A stretch of DNA of 64,000 bases from Asterella californica (taxonomy: Eukaryota; Streptophyta; Marchantiopsida; Marchantiales; Aytoniaceae). The notes under the pieces are model-generated. The model was not told the DNA's origin and ran no database searches. It saw only the letters and a program-made list of their open reading frames with translations. A program made the translations under genes and the position numbers. Shown piece after piece: positions 22,641-34,657 of this stretch (positions are counted from its first letter, which is position 1; each line of letters starts with the position of its first letter). The stretch spans positions 17,737 through 81,736 of the forward strand of contig JAYKYS010000096.1 in assembly GCA_036924285.1 (NCBI GenBank), in the 5' to 3' direction.

Positions 22641-23742
22641 CAACACACTAAGCAACACCATGGCTCAAGGGCACAAATGTACACCATGTGCAGCGAATGC
22701 TCTCTCCACAAGAGTGTTATACCTAAGCAAAATTGTTCCAGAGATTATAGTTATTATTTGCAATTGCAATAATACAATACAAAACCATGCAAAAAAAGCA
22801 GGCTTTCTGGGTGTCGTAGCCGAGTAACCCACTGCGATTTGCTGGACACAAACAACGGCGCTGCGCACACGCTGCAGCCTGTTTTCAGATGTAACACTGT
22901 TCACCACGTATATGTGGTCAACGCGCCGCGCGTCACCGGGACCGTGCTGATCTCTCACGAGCATCGTGACTTGCCATCACCCACAGGTGATCAAAATTCA
23001 CCGGTCCCGCGACCCGTCGTCACCTGCCAGGTGACAGCTGTACGTGTGTACGACCCTTGCTTCACCTACGTCACAGTTGGTGCCACCCCTCAAGACACAC
23101 AACATCTCACAAATTGAATGTTGCTGCAGGCCAACCACACAGATCCTTGCTGACATTTGGAGCGCCCTCAATCTGGCAAAGAGTACTACCAAGGACACAT
23201 TGCCAAAGCAACAGGTACAAATCCTGTGTCTCACCAACAGCTGCAATGGCACTTACCAGAGGGGCATGAGCAAGCTGAACATTGTCAATGACATGACACC
23301 CTGTAAGACACCACCACTGCATACTGACTTTGGCAGTACCACTAGTTCCACATCACAACTCCTGCATGTTGATCTTGCACTGCCGTTATGCATAACTCAA
23401 GTTCACTGCTTGTGGGCATGACCTGTCTAGCTTTCCAAGTCTGCACATTCACCTGCCTGTATTACATTTTTGGCATTGCGCATGGTTTCTGCCAGTTCGC
23501 ATTACAAGTCTGCAGATTCATTTTGCCAGGTGACAAGCTTTGTTGTCATTATTGAGTTGGGTTTCACAAGGACATTCTGGGAGGGTGAAAAAGGAACGAA
23601 TGAATCTACTTCTCGCAACGTTACAGCTTTAACATAGCATCCTGTGGTTTGCTCAAGCTAGCAAGCTTAAGGATGGCATTCATAAGTATGTTGAACCCAG
23701 AGGATGCAGCTGAAATTTAAACGCTCCTTCTCAGAATACACC
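22641..23742. other. Gene-poor stretch before the second recombinase-like gene
   Basis: No recognisable gene. Around 22900-23060 the sequence is richer in CG dinucleotides than its surroundings, which could mark a former promoter or exon, but no frame with domain content was found. Confidence 0.4.
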
Positions 23743-25345
23743 TCATCTACATTTGTGAGCTGTCAATGAAATGCTTATGAATCTAGCTATGATAAACTGA
23801 AAAGCTAGCACGTCAGCCTTGCAATGCTCCATTGTTACACTCTCACAAGAGACTGCTAGGGGAAATACAGATTTGCAGAAGACCAAGGCTGGGAGCACCT
23901 GAAACAGGGTAAAAGCGTGATGCTGAATGCTGGCAGGATCACCTTGTATGGCTTGAACCTCTGACCCATGATGCCACAGAAGGCCAACAACAAAGCACAC
24001 TCGGCTGCAGACCGACTCATGGCATAGGTGTACAGGAGCTGCAGCTGTTCTGAACTCAGACTGTGCCTGTCTTGTCTCATTGTCCTGCCATTGGTGTCTG
24101 CTGCTTGTGCAATAGCATGGTCATGCACCAGCTGAGACAGCTCGTACTTGGCAACTTCGCTGTTTCTCCAGTCAAAAGACGGTAAATACCCATGGAAAGC
24201 AGCCACTGTAGCTATATGCTTCCTGGCCCTGTGCCAGATCTCCACTGTTGTTCTGCAGTTGGCTTTCTTGGCTGCTAGCCATTTCATGTGGTCATCATAC
24301 ATCTTCTGGCTCTCAATGGGCCTGACCTCCTCAAAGGTCTCATGGCACCAGCGCTGCAGCAAAATCAGTACTGTGAGAAGCAAACCAAAGGGTGGAAACA
24401 TTGCATCTGGGACAACTAGTATGAAGGCTTGATACATTCATGCACGTACCTCATAACCATTCAATGCAACGTTGGCATTAGCATTGATCTCTCCTGACTT
24501 CAGTTTCTGGAAGCGCAGGTAAAACTTGCGCAGGTGAGCATCCCTCTCTGCATCAGTGCTGGTATCATAGTCCTTCCACAGCTTGATACTCATGCAGGCC
24601 TGCCTGTCCAGCTTGGTCTTGTGCTGCAAATCTCTAGGGAGACTGCGGGCAAGCATAGACAGACAAGGTGTCAGCAAGCTGATGCTACAGGTATTCAAGC
24701 AAAAGCCTGCCCACAATATGACTCACCTGGAGGGTTTCAGTGGATCGAAAGAGAAGCTGGTATCTGCTTGTGGAGCGCTGTAATGCCTCTGTCTCGGGAG
24801 ACTGCGGAACAGGCAGAACAAGGTGTCAGTGTGATGCAGCAACTCAAGTGCAAAGACATACTGCAATGACTGTACCTGGAGGTGCTATTGTTCGAGGGAC
24901 CGAACTTTTGGTAAGTGTCTGCTGCCGTGATCTCTGGTTGAACATGGCCGTCGACGGAGGGGGCTGGCAGAACAGCCGCAACGCCACCGCCCTTGCGCTT
25001 TTTTGAGAGCTCCTGGACCACAGGGATTCGCCATATGGGAGGCACAGCAGCTGAGCGACCCTCGCTGTCCATAATCATAGCCACAAGGAACTCCACAGTG
25101 CGCAGGTTCTTCTTTTTGGCTGGTGGCACGAACCGCTCTCGTGTTTTGTTCTTCCTGTCGACGATGGCAGCAAGATCTTGCAGTGTATCGATGACTTCTC
25201 CGCGAGCCTTTTGCTCGTCAAGTTCTTCCTTCCTGTAACAGCTGGGACGCAGGCCCCTTAGGTACACAGCTCGAGCAGCATCCTCGTCTGACGTACCCAC
25301 AGGTCGCGTATAGGGTAGGACCATGTTGTACGAGGTGCGGCTCAT
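23743..25345 (-). CDS. Recombinase-like hypothetical protein, catalytic C-terminus not seen
   Basis: Five-exon model with consistent phases: 25345-24876, 24801-24727, 24642-24450, 24353-23943, 23898-23743; 434 residues. The N-terminal ~150 residues are charged and Lys/Arg rich (DRKNKTRERFVPPAKKK). Exon 4 has a helical region followed by a segment LSSEQLQLLYTYAMSR and ALLLAFCGIMGQRF, which resembles the entry to box I of tyrosine recombinases (helical core-binding domain, then Leu-rich helix ending in Gly-x-Arg). No later catalytic Arg, His or Tyr motif is visible downstream, so the protein looks truncated or has diverged. Exons 2 and 3 begin with similar SLPR sequences, which may reflect an old exon duplication. 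A LINE begins only ~220 bp upstream of the start. Function is inference only. Confidence 0.4.
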
Positions 25346-25561
25346 GTCGTCACAACACAGACGCGTACAACCGGTGACAGCCTTAGGTTTGACAACAAAG
25401 TCACTCACGCTTGTATGAAGAGAAAAGAGGAGACGGAAGAACCGACAGAGAAGAAAGAAGAGCGTGAGGATAACTTCGGAAATGTCCGGGCGGTGTCTGT
25501 CGTTGTTCAAATTTCTCACTGCCGTAATACAAGATTGCGTTACGGTTACGCGAGACTCGCC

Positions 25562-28368
25562 CTCATTCATTCATTCATTAATTTTAGGGTCTTTGGGCCA
25601 ACCATGACCATTTGACCAATAATCTGAACTGAAACATATAAGCAAACAAACAAACATCTGATCAAATTGTTTTTGGTGCACTCATGTTCGTCAACAGAGT
25701 GGCAACGATAGCTAGAGATGAAAGACTGCCACTAGTGCTGCCACTAGTGCCCTAAAACACCCTCTAGCAACATAGATCTGTGTGCAAAACATTCATGCAA
25801 AAACTTGGCAATGACCCTGGGGTCATGTAAAGCAAAGAAAGAAGACAAGGTAGGGGTTGGTCCCCAGAAAATGGCAGTAAAACTGTCCCTGATTGAGCAA
25901 TATGCAGGGCAATCAAACACAAAATGATGTTCATCCTCTGCTGTATTAGAAGCACAAACAAGACAAAAGCGTTGTTCCCTATCTACTTTCTGTCCGGCAG
26001 GTTTGAATCTGCCTGTATCTACATGGAGACCATGGCAACCACATCTGAATCTGCTGGCTAGTCTACGGCGCTTGAAGTTTTTAACTGCTGAAAGATAGGG
26101 TGCCAACACATAATCCTGATGCTGTAATTGCAGCATTTGCCGATATCTGCCTACGCTATGGTCAACTTGATGAAAAGCCTGTCGGTAAAGAGCTTTGGCA
26201 TTGTCAATGACTGAACTGACACATATATCATCCTCAATGTTCAAAGCTGTAGACTGCATTTGGAGCCATTTCTGGACACCATGGCTCCAGAAACGGTATG
26301 CCTTGTCATGCATACCCTCCACAAAGGCACACTGAATGAGGCGTTCATCACCAGACAAATTGTTGATGCGGTTGTGGTATCGAAGAATCTGTTGCCACCA
26401 GTGAAAATGTAGCGGATAGCGGCCAAATTCAGCCAGAACAATAAGGTTTGCAGTGTTGCCTCTAACGCCAAGCACATGTTTCAGAAATTGCCTGTGTAAT
26501 TGCTCTGCTGACTTGCCCACCTCTTCATCAACAGCCCAAACCTCACTAACATAACCGAGAATGGGCAGTACCAGGCTGTCGAAAAGTTTGCAACGGTGCT
26601 TGGGGTCAGAGATGTGTAAAAAGGCGCACCTACGATTCATGGCATGCATTGCTTTATTTGCAGCAAAGACAAGCTTGGAGACGCCATGGGTCAAAGCTTT
26701 GGTCGCATGAAATTCGAATGCAAGGTACTTGTATGATTGAACGCGCTCCACTTCGTTGCCGTTGAATGTGAAAGCTTGGCATCTGGCTTTGGACCCAAAT
26801 GTGACCACCTTGGTTTTGGCTAGATTGACACTCAGTTGTCGCTGCTGGCAGAAAAGTTGCAAGGCATTGAGCTGCCGTTGTAACCTTGCTGCTGTTGTGG
26901 ACATGATGGTGAGGTCATCAGCATAAAGCAGTAGCGGAATCAGTACTCCTGAGAGGGAAGGTGCATCGTGCTCATGTGTGTTCATCAGGTGTTGCTCAAG
27001 GCCATCCACAAACAGCCCAAAGAGAGTAGCACTGAGTGGGCATCCCTGTTTGACCCCCATCAGGCAGTCAAAGATATCTGAGATGCCTTCTCGGGTCCTC
27101 ACAGCCGCACTGTCATGAGAGTACAAGGACTTGATGCAGTCAAGTATTGGCCCGCGAATGCCTACGGTCTCCAGCACCTGCCACAGCAAGCCACGGGGAA
27201 CCGTATCAAATGCCTTCTTGAAATCTACAAAGCAAGAGTACAATTTGCCATGCGTCTGTTTTTGTTTGTCAATCAGAGACTTCAACACAAAGATATTATC
27301 TGTTGTGCGAAAGTCTTGTCTGAAACCTGCTTGTCCTTTGGCTTTGATGCCTTCACCCTCAGCCCAGACTGCTATTCTGTGATCCAGAATCATTGCAAAT
27401 AACTTAGCAATCACTGACCCTACCGTGATGCCTCGATAATTGCTCATGTCACTTTTGTCGCCTGATTTGTAGACAGCAGTGATCAAGCCAACAGACAATT
27501 GCTTGGGAAAATGGTTCACAAGCATCAAGTTGAAGATGACTAATAGGCAACTATGCAAGACATCATCACCATCCTTGATCATCTCAGATAACACGCCATC
27601 AATGCCAGGGGATTTGTTACGCTTCAAACGCTTAATGCAATCATGCAGCTCATCAGTTGCAATAGGTGCATTCAAGCAAGATGCATCAGCAGTCCGCACA
27701 GAGGTACCTAATAGATCTGCCTGCTCAGGGATCTGAGCAGGCTGGGACCCCATGAGGGCCCTGAAAGCTTCAAACTGAGCTGCTAACTCTACTGGGCAGA
27801 CATTGTGCTGCTGAGTTTTGAATGCCCTCCAAAAGCCCTGAGGGTCTTTGCTGGCCATCTCACACAACTCATCAGAACGGCGCTCCAGCCATTTTCCCTT
27901 CACCCTTGCAGTCACACTTTGAAATTGTTGTACAGCTAGCTTTTTCTCATGTTCTGATGCGTCACTGTGCAGCACTCTGTTTTTCACTTTTTTGGCAGCT
28001 TTACATTCTGCGTCAAACCAAGGATTCCTTGGAAAAGTGTTGTTTACAGAGCGCTTGCGCTTTTCAGGCAGGGTCTGCTGCGCAGCTTGCACCATACATG
28101 TAATCAAGATGTCAACCACATTATCCACATCAATAGCTCCTGTCAGCAGTGGAACAAGGTGCATGAGCAACTCTGCAGTCAGACATTGCTGGTATGCATC
28201 AGCCTGTGAATCCTCTGCCTGTGAATCCTGCTGGTATGCATCAGCCTGTGAAGCCCTTTCAGCTTGTAAAATTCTTCTTCTTCTTCTTCTTCTTGTCCCC
28301 TTGGCGCGGTCTGCTAGCACGACGGTATGAGGCGCTCCTTGGACGCAACTCAAACGGACCTGTGGCAA
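25562..28368 (-). mobile_element. 5'-truncated non-LTR (LINE) retrotransposon
   Basis: The element spans the reverse-transcriptase ORF (28368-25744) plus a ~180-bp 3' region ending, in element sense, in ATTAATGAATGAATGAATGA, a short tetranucleotide tail typical of some LINEs that lack a poly(A) tail. The apurinic endonuclease domain expected upstream of the RT is missing, so the copy is 5' truncated. No target-site duplication could be identified. It sits between the recombinase-like gene and TMEM135, 134 bp upstream of the TMEM135 start codon. Confidence 0.85.
25744..28368 (-). CDS. LINE reverse transcriptase ORF (ORF2-type fragment)
   Basis: 874-codon uninterrupted frame. It copies element RNA into DNA at a nicked target. 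RT signatures in order: NYRGITVGSVIAKLFAMIL, GQAGFR, FVDFKKAFDTV, GVKQGCPLSATLF and the catalytic LLLYADDLTI. The thumb region (YKYLAFEF) follows, and a C-terminal zinc-knuckle CLVCASNTAEDEHHFVFDC ends the protein. The start is arbitrary (truncation point): the first ~100 residues include an Arg8 run from a (TTC)n repeat and short ADAYQQ/DSQAED repeats. Upstream endonuclease motifs are absent. The intact RT frame of 874 codons implies a fairly young insertion. Clade not assigned. Confidence 0.95.
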   Translation of the reverse strand: MPQVRLSCVQGAPHTVVLADRAKGTRRRRRRRILQAERASQADAYQQDSQAEDSQADAYQQCLTAELLMHLVPLLTGAIDVDNVVDILITCMVQAAQQTLPEKRKRSVNNTFPRNPWFDAECKAAKKVKNRVLHSDASEHEKKLAVQQFQSVTARVKGKWLERRSDELCEMASKDPQGFWRAFKTQQHNVCPVELAAQFEAFRALMGSQPAQIPEQADLLGTSVRTADASCLNAPIATDELHDCIKRLKRNKSPGIDGVLSEMIKDGDDVLHSCLLVIFNLMLVNHFPKQLSVGLITAVYKSGDKSDMSNYRGITVGSVIAKLFAMILDHRIAVWAEGEGIKAKGQAGFRQDFRTTDNIFVLKSLIDKQKQTHGKLYSCFVDFKKAFDTVPRGLLWQVLETVGIRGPILDCIKSLYSHDSAAVRTREGISDIFDCLMGVKQGCPLSATLFGLFVDGLEQHLMNTHEHDAPSLSGVLIPLLLYADDLTIMSTTAARLQRQLNALQLFCQQRQLSVNLAKTKVVTFGSKARCQAFTFNGNEVERVQSYKYLAFEFHATKALTHGVSKLVFAANKAMHAMNRRCAFLHISDPKHRCKLFDSLVLPILGYVSEVWAVDEEVGKSAEQLHRQFLKHVLGVRGNTANLIVLAEFGRYPLHFHWWQQILRYHNRINNLSGDERLIQCAFVEGMHDKAYRFWSHGVQKWLQMQSTALNIEDDICVSSVIDNAKALYRQAFHQVDHSVGRYRQMLQLQHQDYVLAPYLSAVKNFKRRRLASRFRCGCHGLHVDTGRFKPAGQKVDREQRFCLVCASNTAEDEHHFVFDCPAYCSIRDSFTAIFWGPTPTLSSFFALHDPRVIAKFLHECFAHRSMLLEGVLGH

Positions 28369-28502
28369 ACCGTCTACCTCTGAGGCGATGTAGCAGCGCT
28401 ATCCGCTGAAGCACCAAGCGAGAAGTGGCCAAACATCAGCAATCCTGACGCATCATCCACCCGTCTTTTGTCTGAGATCCTCAGGAAAGGCGTTGTGCCG
28501 GA

Positions 28503-31500
28503 ATGCCATCCGATGGTCCCAATGCTCTAGGACCATCCACAGGTTCTGGGGCAGCAGATGCATCGCCATCTCAGCACTCCCAAATCAAATCTCTGCATGA
28601 GCAGCTGCAGTCTGCTCTTTCAGAGTTAAGCCGCCTTAGACAGCGAGCTCTTGCAGAAAGCCAGTCTCATGCAAGCCTGTCTGCACTAGAAGCAGAGTCT
28701 GGACCAGCAGGTGGAGTACAACTACATCCACAACAGAAGCTTTGGGTACAGCGCGTTCATCAGTATATATGACTGCAGAGAGTATTTGGAGGCCGGCATG
28801 GGATGGCTTCAGAAGAGGTTTTGTTCTTGCATATGGTATTCGAGCTGGCCTTGGCACTATGACCCGTGCCCTGGCCCTGGCCAGGGCAGGGCAGTACAAG
28901 GACATGCAGGGCTGGCGGTTAGTTTCAGAGCCTGGGCTACAATACAGGTCTGGCCTACTGGCGGTACCTGCCACACCTGACTCAGCATGCTGTGCTTTCC
29001 AAAGCATTTTATAAGGTGCAGCTGTCTTGACATTGCTGGGTGCCTTACACCATCCCAACAGCATGATCCATATCATGTAAATGTCTCTATTAGGTAAGGC
29101 CATGCCTGACACACTTGGCTTCAAACAAAGCATCGTCTGCCTTCTCAGGAGATTGTTGCTGATTCCAACTGCCACACTCAGCTACTTAACCGATTCTGCC
29201 TCCACTCCAAGCAATCACAGGTCAACCTATAAACCTAGCGGGAGTTGGATTTGACTCGCTTAAGTATGGTACAGGGACCAAACATACAGTGATGCACTGT
29301 AGGGAAGATGCTGTGCGGCTTGGCCTGTTTGTTGGCGGTTTCACTGGCACCTATCATCTGATCTCTGGTGCCTTGAAAAGGTGGCAGGGCAACTTGTCAC
29401 CTGCCCATAATTGCATGGCTGCTGGCAGTGCTGCTGGTCAGTCAGCCCTTCTTCAGTCACCCAAGCACAACATGTATACACACGCTGATCAGCCTTCTGT
29501 TTGCTATTACATCCTTGCTGTTATGCACGGCAAGCATCCTTGCAGAGCTCCTCAATGTGCACTGATTGCTTGTTGCGTCATTCCTCATGCTTGCTCCAGA
29601 TTCCTTGCACATCATGGAGTTGAGATCCCCTTGTGATGCAACACTGTAGGCTCGACTGGGCACATGGTATGGATTGCTGCCTTGCCTTACATTAGCTTAC
29701 TTCTACCCATAGTCGGAGCATTACCAAGCAATATGCTATGACAAGTCAATGCAGATACATTTTGACATCCAATCTGTTGAGTGGACATGCGGCATGCAAC
29801 AGGCTGCTTTTGGTATGAAGGGCAACGCCACAATGTAGCTGCTCACCTGGGACCTCAATGGACAACGTGAACAAAGCTAGGAGCCCCTGAAGCTTGTGTG
29901 ACTGATTCCTTCCAGGCTTGACTCTGATGTTCCTGAGTAAGGAGCGGCGCCGCACACTGGCACTCTACATGCTGGCTCGCATTGCGCAGTGCGTCTACAA
30001 CAGCCTGAAGCAGCAGGGGCTCTTCCACTTCTGGGGGAGTGACTGGGCATATGGGGATGCCCTCCTGTTCGCCTTGTCTTCTGCACAGGTGCTGCCTGCA
30101 ATCGCCTGCTGCTGCCTATATGTGAGATACAGCCTGTGGGCTGGGGGAAGGAAGGAAGGGGGGATGTGCGTCTGTGGAGGGCCTGGTCACGTTTACATTC
30201 GCCTGCGTGATCAAAAAATGGGTTTGTTCAGTTACACTCACAGCAGCAGCAGCACTCTGACGAATCTGGCGTGGGCATCGTTGATGCATGTACCTGTGAT
30301 TGTTGAGCCCTGGTATGAATCAAGTTCAGCAGACCACCAATAAATCCTAAGCTGGAACACCAGAATCCAGCTGATTTCTTCTGAACGGCCAAACAGTATT
30401 TAGAGGATAAAAATATTTAGAGGCACTGCTGTGATGGCGAAGACTGTGAATGGTAATGCCTAGCGGCTGACAGACCATAGCAAGAAATTGGGTCGGCCCA
30501 ATCCACTGCTTTGCACCCTTGCTAACAGCTGTGTCACAAACACAAGCCCCGCCCTCGCTGAGATTGTTGTCCAGCAACATGACACAGAAGGAAGGGTCTC
30601 TGATAGCGGCAAAACATGCATACATCACAGTGTGGCGTCCTGGAACAAGCCGCACTATTCCCCACCCTGTGATGCATGCATGTCTGCTGCCATCTCAAAC
30701 CCTTCACACTGTCTTGTATTGCCTCTGCATTGCGACGTACCAAGGTGGTTGTTTGGCACAGGTGATGTACGCATACGTAATGCGGCCGGAGACCCTTCCA
30801 GCATCGTATTGGAAGTTCATAGTCAAGAGTGGACCTGTAGAGGCACCTGCACTGGAAGCTGTGCGGCGCAGCATCCGCAGGCTGCCTATAGACCTGCAAG
30901 CCTTTAACGCCTTCCTCAAGAAGCGGGGCGGTGCAACCCTGCTGGCAACTGCTTTCCCAAAGCAGGTACAGCCTTGTCCTGTGCATCGTGGGGGGAGACG
31001 TTGGGGAGGGCAGGGGGGTTGTGGGGGCAGGGTGGTGCTTGTGAGTGTGCAGTCTTGCTGTTTCTGGCTACCACCTGGAGTGCACAGAGTGTGTGCATGT
31101 TGTGTATGACACAAATGATGTCATAGGCAACTTGTGTTGCAACCAGCGCTTTGTGTTTGTTGTCTGAGTTTCTGCCAGAGTTGTCTGGTCTGCCTCAGCA
31201 GGATAGCTCCGTGCACATTGCTTGGTGATCGAACTTTCTGAGTACATTGTGTAAGGTACTCTCTTGCCTGACCGAACAACTCCAAGTGATCGTGCAAGCA
31301 GTTCATTTGCCTTTTGAGAGACGGTCAGTGTCATGCTGGAAAGCTAGTGTGTGCTTGCCTGTGTGCTTGGGCTGGTTGTCATTTGGAAGCTGCGTCCAAA
31401 GCTGATGTTAGTCGCCATTGACAACCAAGTAGCTTGCTACAAACAAGGCTGATTGCAGTTTGCAGATTTCTTTGCCCTCTGGTTGTCACTTGAAGTGAAA

Positions 31501-34500
31501 CAATGCACGTTGTTGCTCACCCTGCTGCAGTTGCAGTGATAACGATGTTCTACTTTGTCCAAAGTCTAGGACTGTACCTTCTTTTGCTTCACATTCACGG
31601 TGATTGTTGATGTGCAGATTAGTGATGCGATGCTGCACCCACACACGGCGTCAGCGCTACACCACAACCTGAAGGTGCCTTGGATCACCTTCCGCAAGAC
31701 CTTCCCACTGTACATGTCCATTTCCTTGGTGCCTTACGTGGTGAGCTTTGCCCACCCACCTCACATCTACTGCCCCTTGTAGGTCCTCCACTGCTTCCGT
31801 CACTGCCTATCATACACCATATCCACTGCATCAGCCACTGCCAATGAGGCATCTGCTAATTGGGTGTGTCAATCATTCCTGCAATACTTGCTGCACAGCA
31901 GGCTTGGAGGCTGTTTCAAACACCTGCTCTCACCCCCCCCTCCCGCTTCCTTTTCCTAAAGGGTGTGCCATACCGCCCCAATGTTCAAAGCACCATTGCA
32001 GTAAGCCTCTGGTGCTGTGTTGCAGCAGTGCCTGTAGTTGCCTGTAGTTCATACCTTGATAGTACGCTGGCTTGTGTGCAAGAGAAAGCAAGCTCATGCT
32101 GCCCACTGCTGTGCTGTCACAAACTAGCAGCATCAGCCTGCGCTGCCAGAGTAGCACAGCACAGCACAGCACAGTGCAACACAGTTGTTGGCATAGCACA
32201 GACTCGGCGGATTCTAGTTGCCACACAGCAATTCATGTACTGGGTTTTGATGCACCACTGCAATGGGCGGCACCGATGCCATCCACATAGCTGAATCCCA
32301 GCAGTCAAGATGACCCAATCCTGCAGGTGCTGAATCTGAAGCGGGCGCTCAGGAATCCCCTGGGGACTGCAGGGCATGCGGTGGGGAGTGCAGTGAGGAG
32401 CACCAGCTTCCTGGCAGCCTTTGTCGGCCTCTACTCCAGCTTCATCACCCTGCACCGCAAACTCTTCTCCTGGGACCATAAGCTGGTCTACTATGTGGCA
32501 GGTACGCCAGCATCATGCCAGCACTATGCTAACGAGTGCCTTGCAGACCATTTGTGCTTATTCGTGGGTGATAGTGCCATGCTAGTTGTGATCAAGTGCT
32601 GGTTGACAACTGGTCCTAGGCAGATGAGTTGCCTCTGTTCTGACAGGGGTATGGCAATGACTGATTTGTGCAGCTTATGCACTGGATCAGTTTCAGTTTT
32701 AGGAGATCTTCATAGCACAAGGTTTCAGTAACACAGGAAATTTTGAAGCAAGAAATTTAAAGCACAGGATTTTAGTGACATAGGATTGATTTGCCCCTCT
32801 CATTGTTCACCACCTCTTGGACAGTTCTTACAAGTTGTCAGGGGGCAGCTGTGGGGTTGATCAGCTCAGCTGTGGGGTTGATCAGCTCAGCTGTGGGGTT
32901 GATCAGCTGAAGCAATCCTTGTGGGACTGGCTGACGTGACATCTGGCATGTTTGGCAGAAAGTTGTGAATTTTCGCAGCGCCACTTTGGTTGGTGTCTAG
33001 CAGGCTTCTATGAGTCAGCAAGTAGCAGTTCTTTGCCAAGCTGACTCACTGCGTACACGTTCCGGGTCTTGTTCTTTTCAAGCCAAAGGCAGCCACCAGC
33101 AAGGCAGACTTGAAGCCTTCTATGTCCTGGATCAGAATGCCAGACCTGATGAAATGGCTTGGGTGCATCCTTCCTATGTATTGTCCAGAAGTCAATGCTG
33201 AGCTTGTACTATCTCTTCTTTCTTTTGTTTGTGGAAAAGCATACTTTGTCATGTGGTCTGTAGCTGCAGTATGTACAGGCCACAGCCCTTCCACCGGTGG
33301 TGTATTGTAGCAATATGCTGCAGCAAGGATTCTACAACAGACAGCACCAGACATCTGCTTACCGACTGCATCCTGAAGTACTGTACAGTCAGTATACCCA
33401 CTCGCGTTATATCATTCCAGTGTGCCAGGGCTGCCTGCTGATTGCAGGGCTGGCAGCATCAGGTTCAATTCTAATTGAGAAGAAGAGCCGGCGCAGCGAG
33501 CTGGCGCTGTATGTGATGCCTCGAGCAGTGGACGCCTTTGTGCTGGCCCTCACCAAGAAGCGCTGGGTGCCCTCTGTCAAGTTTGGGGAGGTCATCCTCT
33601 TCTCCCTCTGCATGGGGGGTCTGATGTACTACAGGTAAACTCCATCCACACGATACGCTTGCTAGTCACTGCTGTAGGTGCTCGTATGGCGTTATGATGG
33701 CCATGAGATGTTATCAGTACATGTGTCAGTTTGCGCGGTCAGCCGGTCGTTGGCGTGTTTCCTCCAAGTGCAATGGTTCGACTACAGTTGATGCTGTACT
33801 TGCCTGTTATGCTGTTTTTGACAGGGTGTGGTGTCATTGGTAAGTGAGTTCGTTTGCTCATTCTTTGTTTGCATGTCATTGACATGCTTTGTACACTACT
33901 CTTAGCAATGTCATGGTTGTATGTGATGCTATATTTGCCTGTAATGTATGCGCATGGCTATGTTGTCACTGCTGTACTACCAAAGGTTTCAAGACTAGTG
34001 CTTGTTGTGTCTGTGAGGATGTGCTGACCTGTCTGCTTGTGAGACAAGCTTCTTGCACTGTAGGCAGATTGGCAGTCATGCATCAACCTAGAACAAGATG
34101 TAACAGGCTTTACAGATCAACAATTACTGGGAGCTTCCAAGGAGCATTTTCTTCTTCACAAAGCCATCACACATGCTTGGCCCTGACTGCCGCATTTTCT
34201 TCTTGTCAGCGGCTGGCAGTGACAAGCCCTGCTGATGCCACTTAGCAAAATTTCCCCCTTGCCGTGCAGCATCAAATGTATGGCCACACCAAGCCTGCAG
34301 CACATTGGTCTAGGAGTATCAGCAATCTTCGAAGGTTTCCAAGCGTGATAGGAAATCTTGGAAACTTCGAAGATTGCCATCTTGCCAGTACATTGACAGC
34401 CTTGCTGTTTTGGCATGCATCATCTGACAGTATATTGATGTTGCAGGCAGCATGAGCCTGACACCATGGCTCCTTTGCTGAACACCCTCATCAGCCGCAT

Positions 34501-34657
34501 AGTCTTGGGGCAGACAAACAAGAGTAGGCCAGATCTTCCCCGGCCTGCCTCGATCACTTTCTCGGAGGGGGACTTCCCTGGGGGCCATCAGCAATATGGG
34601 GGCTACACCTTACAGTCCTCATCTCTTGGCAATAGCCCCATGCGGGGGGGGTCCTGA
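28503..34657 (+). CDS. TMEM135: TMEM135-like transmembrane protein
   Basis: Homologue of TMEM135, a multi-pass protein linked in animals to peroxisome and mitochondrial dynamics and lipid handling. Exons: 28503-28710, 28779-~28900, ~29229-29436, 29916-30088, 30762-30965, 31618-31740, 32327-32501, 33448-33634, 34447-34657. Landmarks: GFVLAYGIRAGLG, REDAVRLGLFVGGFTGTYH, RRTLALYMLARIAQ, VMYAYVMRPETLPASYWKF, ISDAMLHPHTASALHHN, the IEKKSRRSELALYVMPRAVD block with KFGEVILFSLCMGGLMYYR, then QHEPDTMAPLL. Phases agree from 29916 to the stop; the splice between the second and third exons is not resolved (no donor fits). Start at 28503 is the first ATG of a Ser/Gln-rich N-terminus, 134 bp downstream of a LINE. 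An 8-G run at 34644-34651, seven bases before the stop, makes the exact C-terminus uncertain. Confidence 0.85.
32846..32908. repeat. 21-bp minisatellite, three perfect copies
   Basis: Unit cagctgtggggttgatcagct repeated three times in the TMEM135 intron 32502-33447. Each unit begins and ends with a cagct/agct element, so neighbouring copies can pair. Confidence 0.9.
34322..34377. other. Near-perfect intronic hairpin
   Basis: Left arm 34322-34343 and right arm 34357-34377 are complementary over 21 pairs with a single bulged G (GCAATCTTCGAAGG/TTTCCAAG against CTTGGAAA/CTTCGAAGATTGC); loop of 13 nt. It lies in the last TMEM135 intron (33635-34446). Confidence 0.8.

Noticed and set aside
28194..28409. 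Plus-strand frame with Phe-rich run
   Set aside because: Antisense of the LINE Arg-rich run from a (TTC)n repeat.
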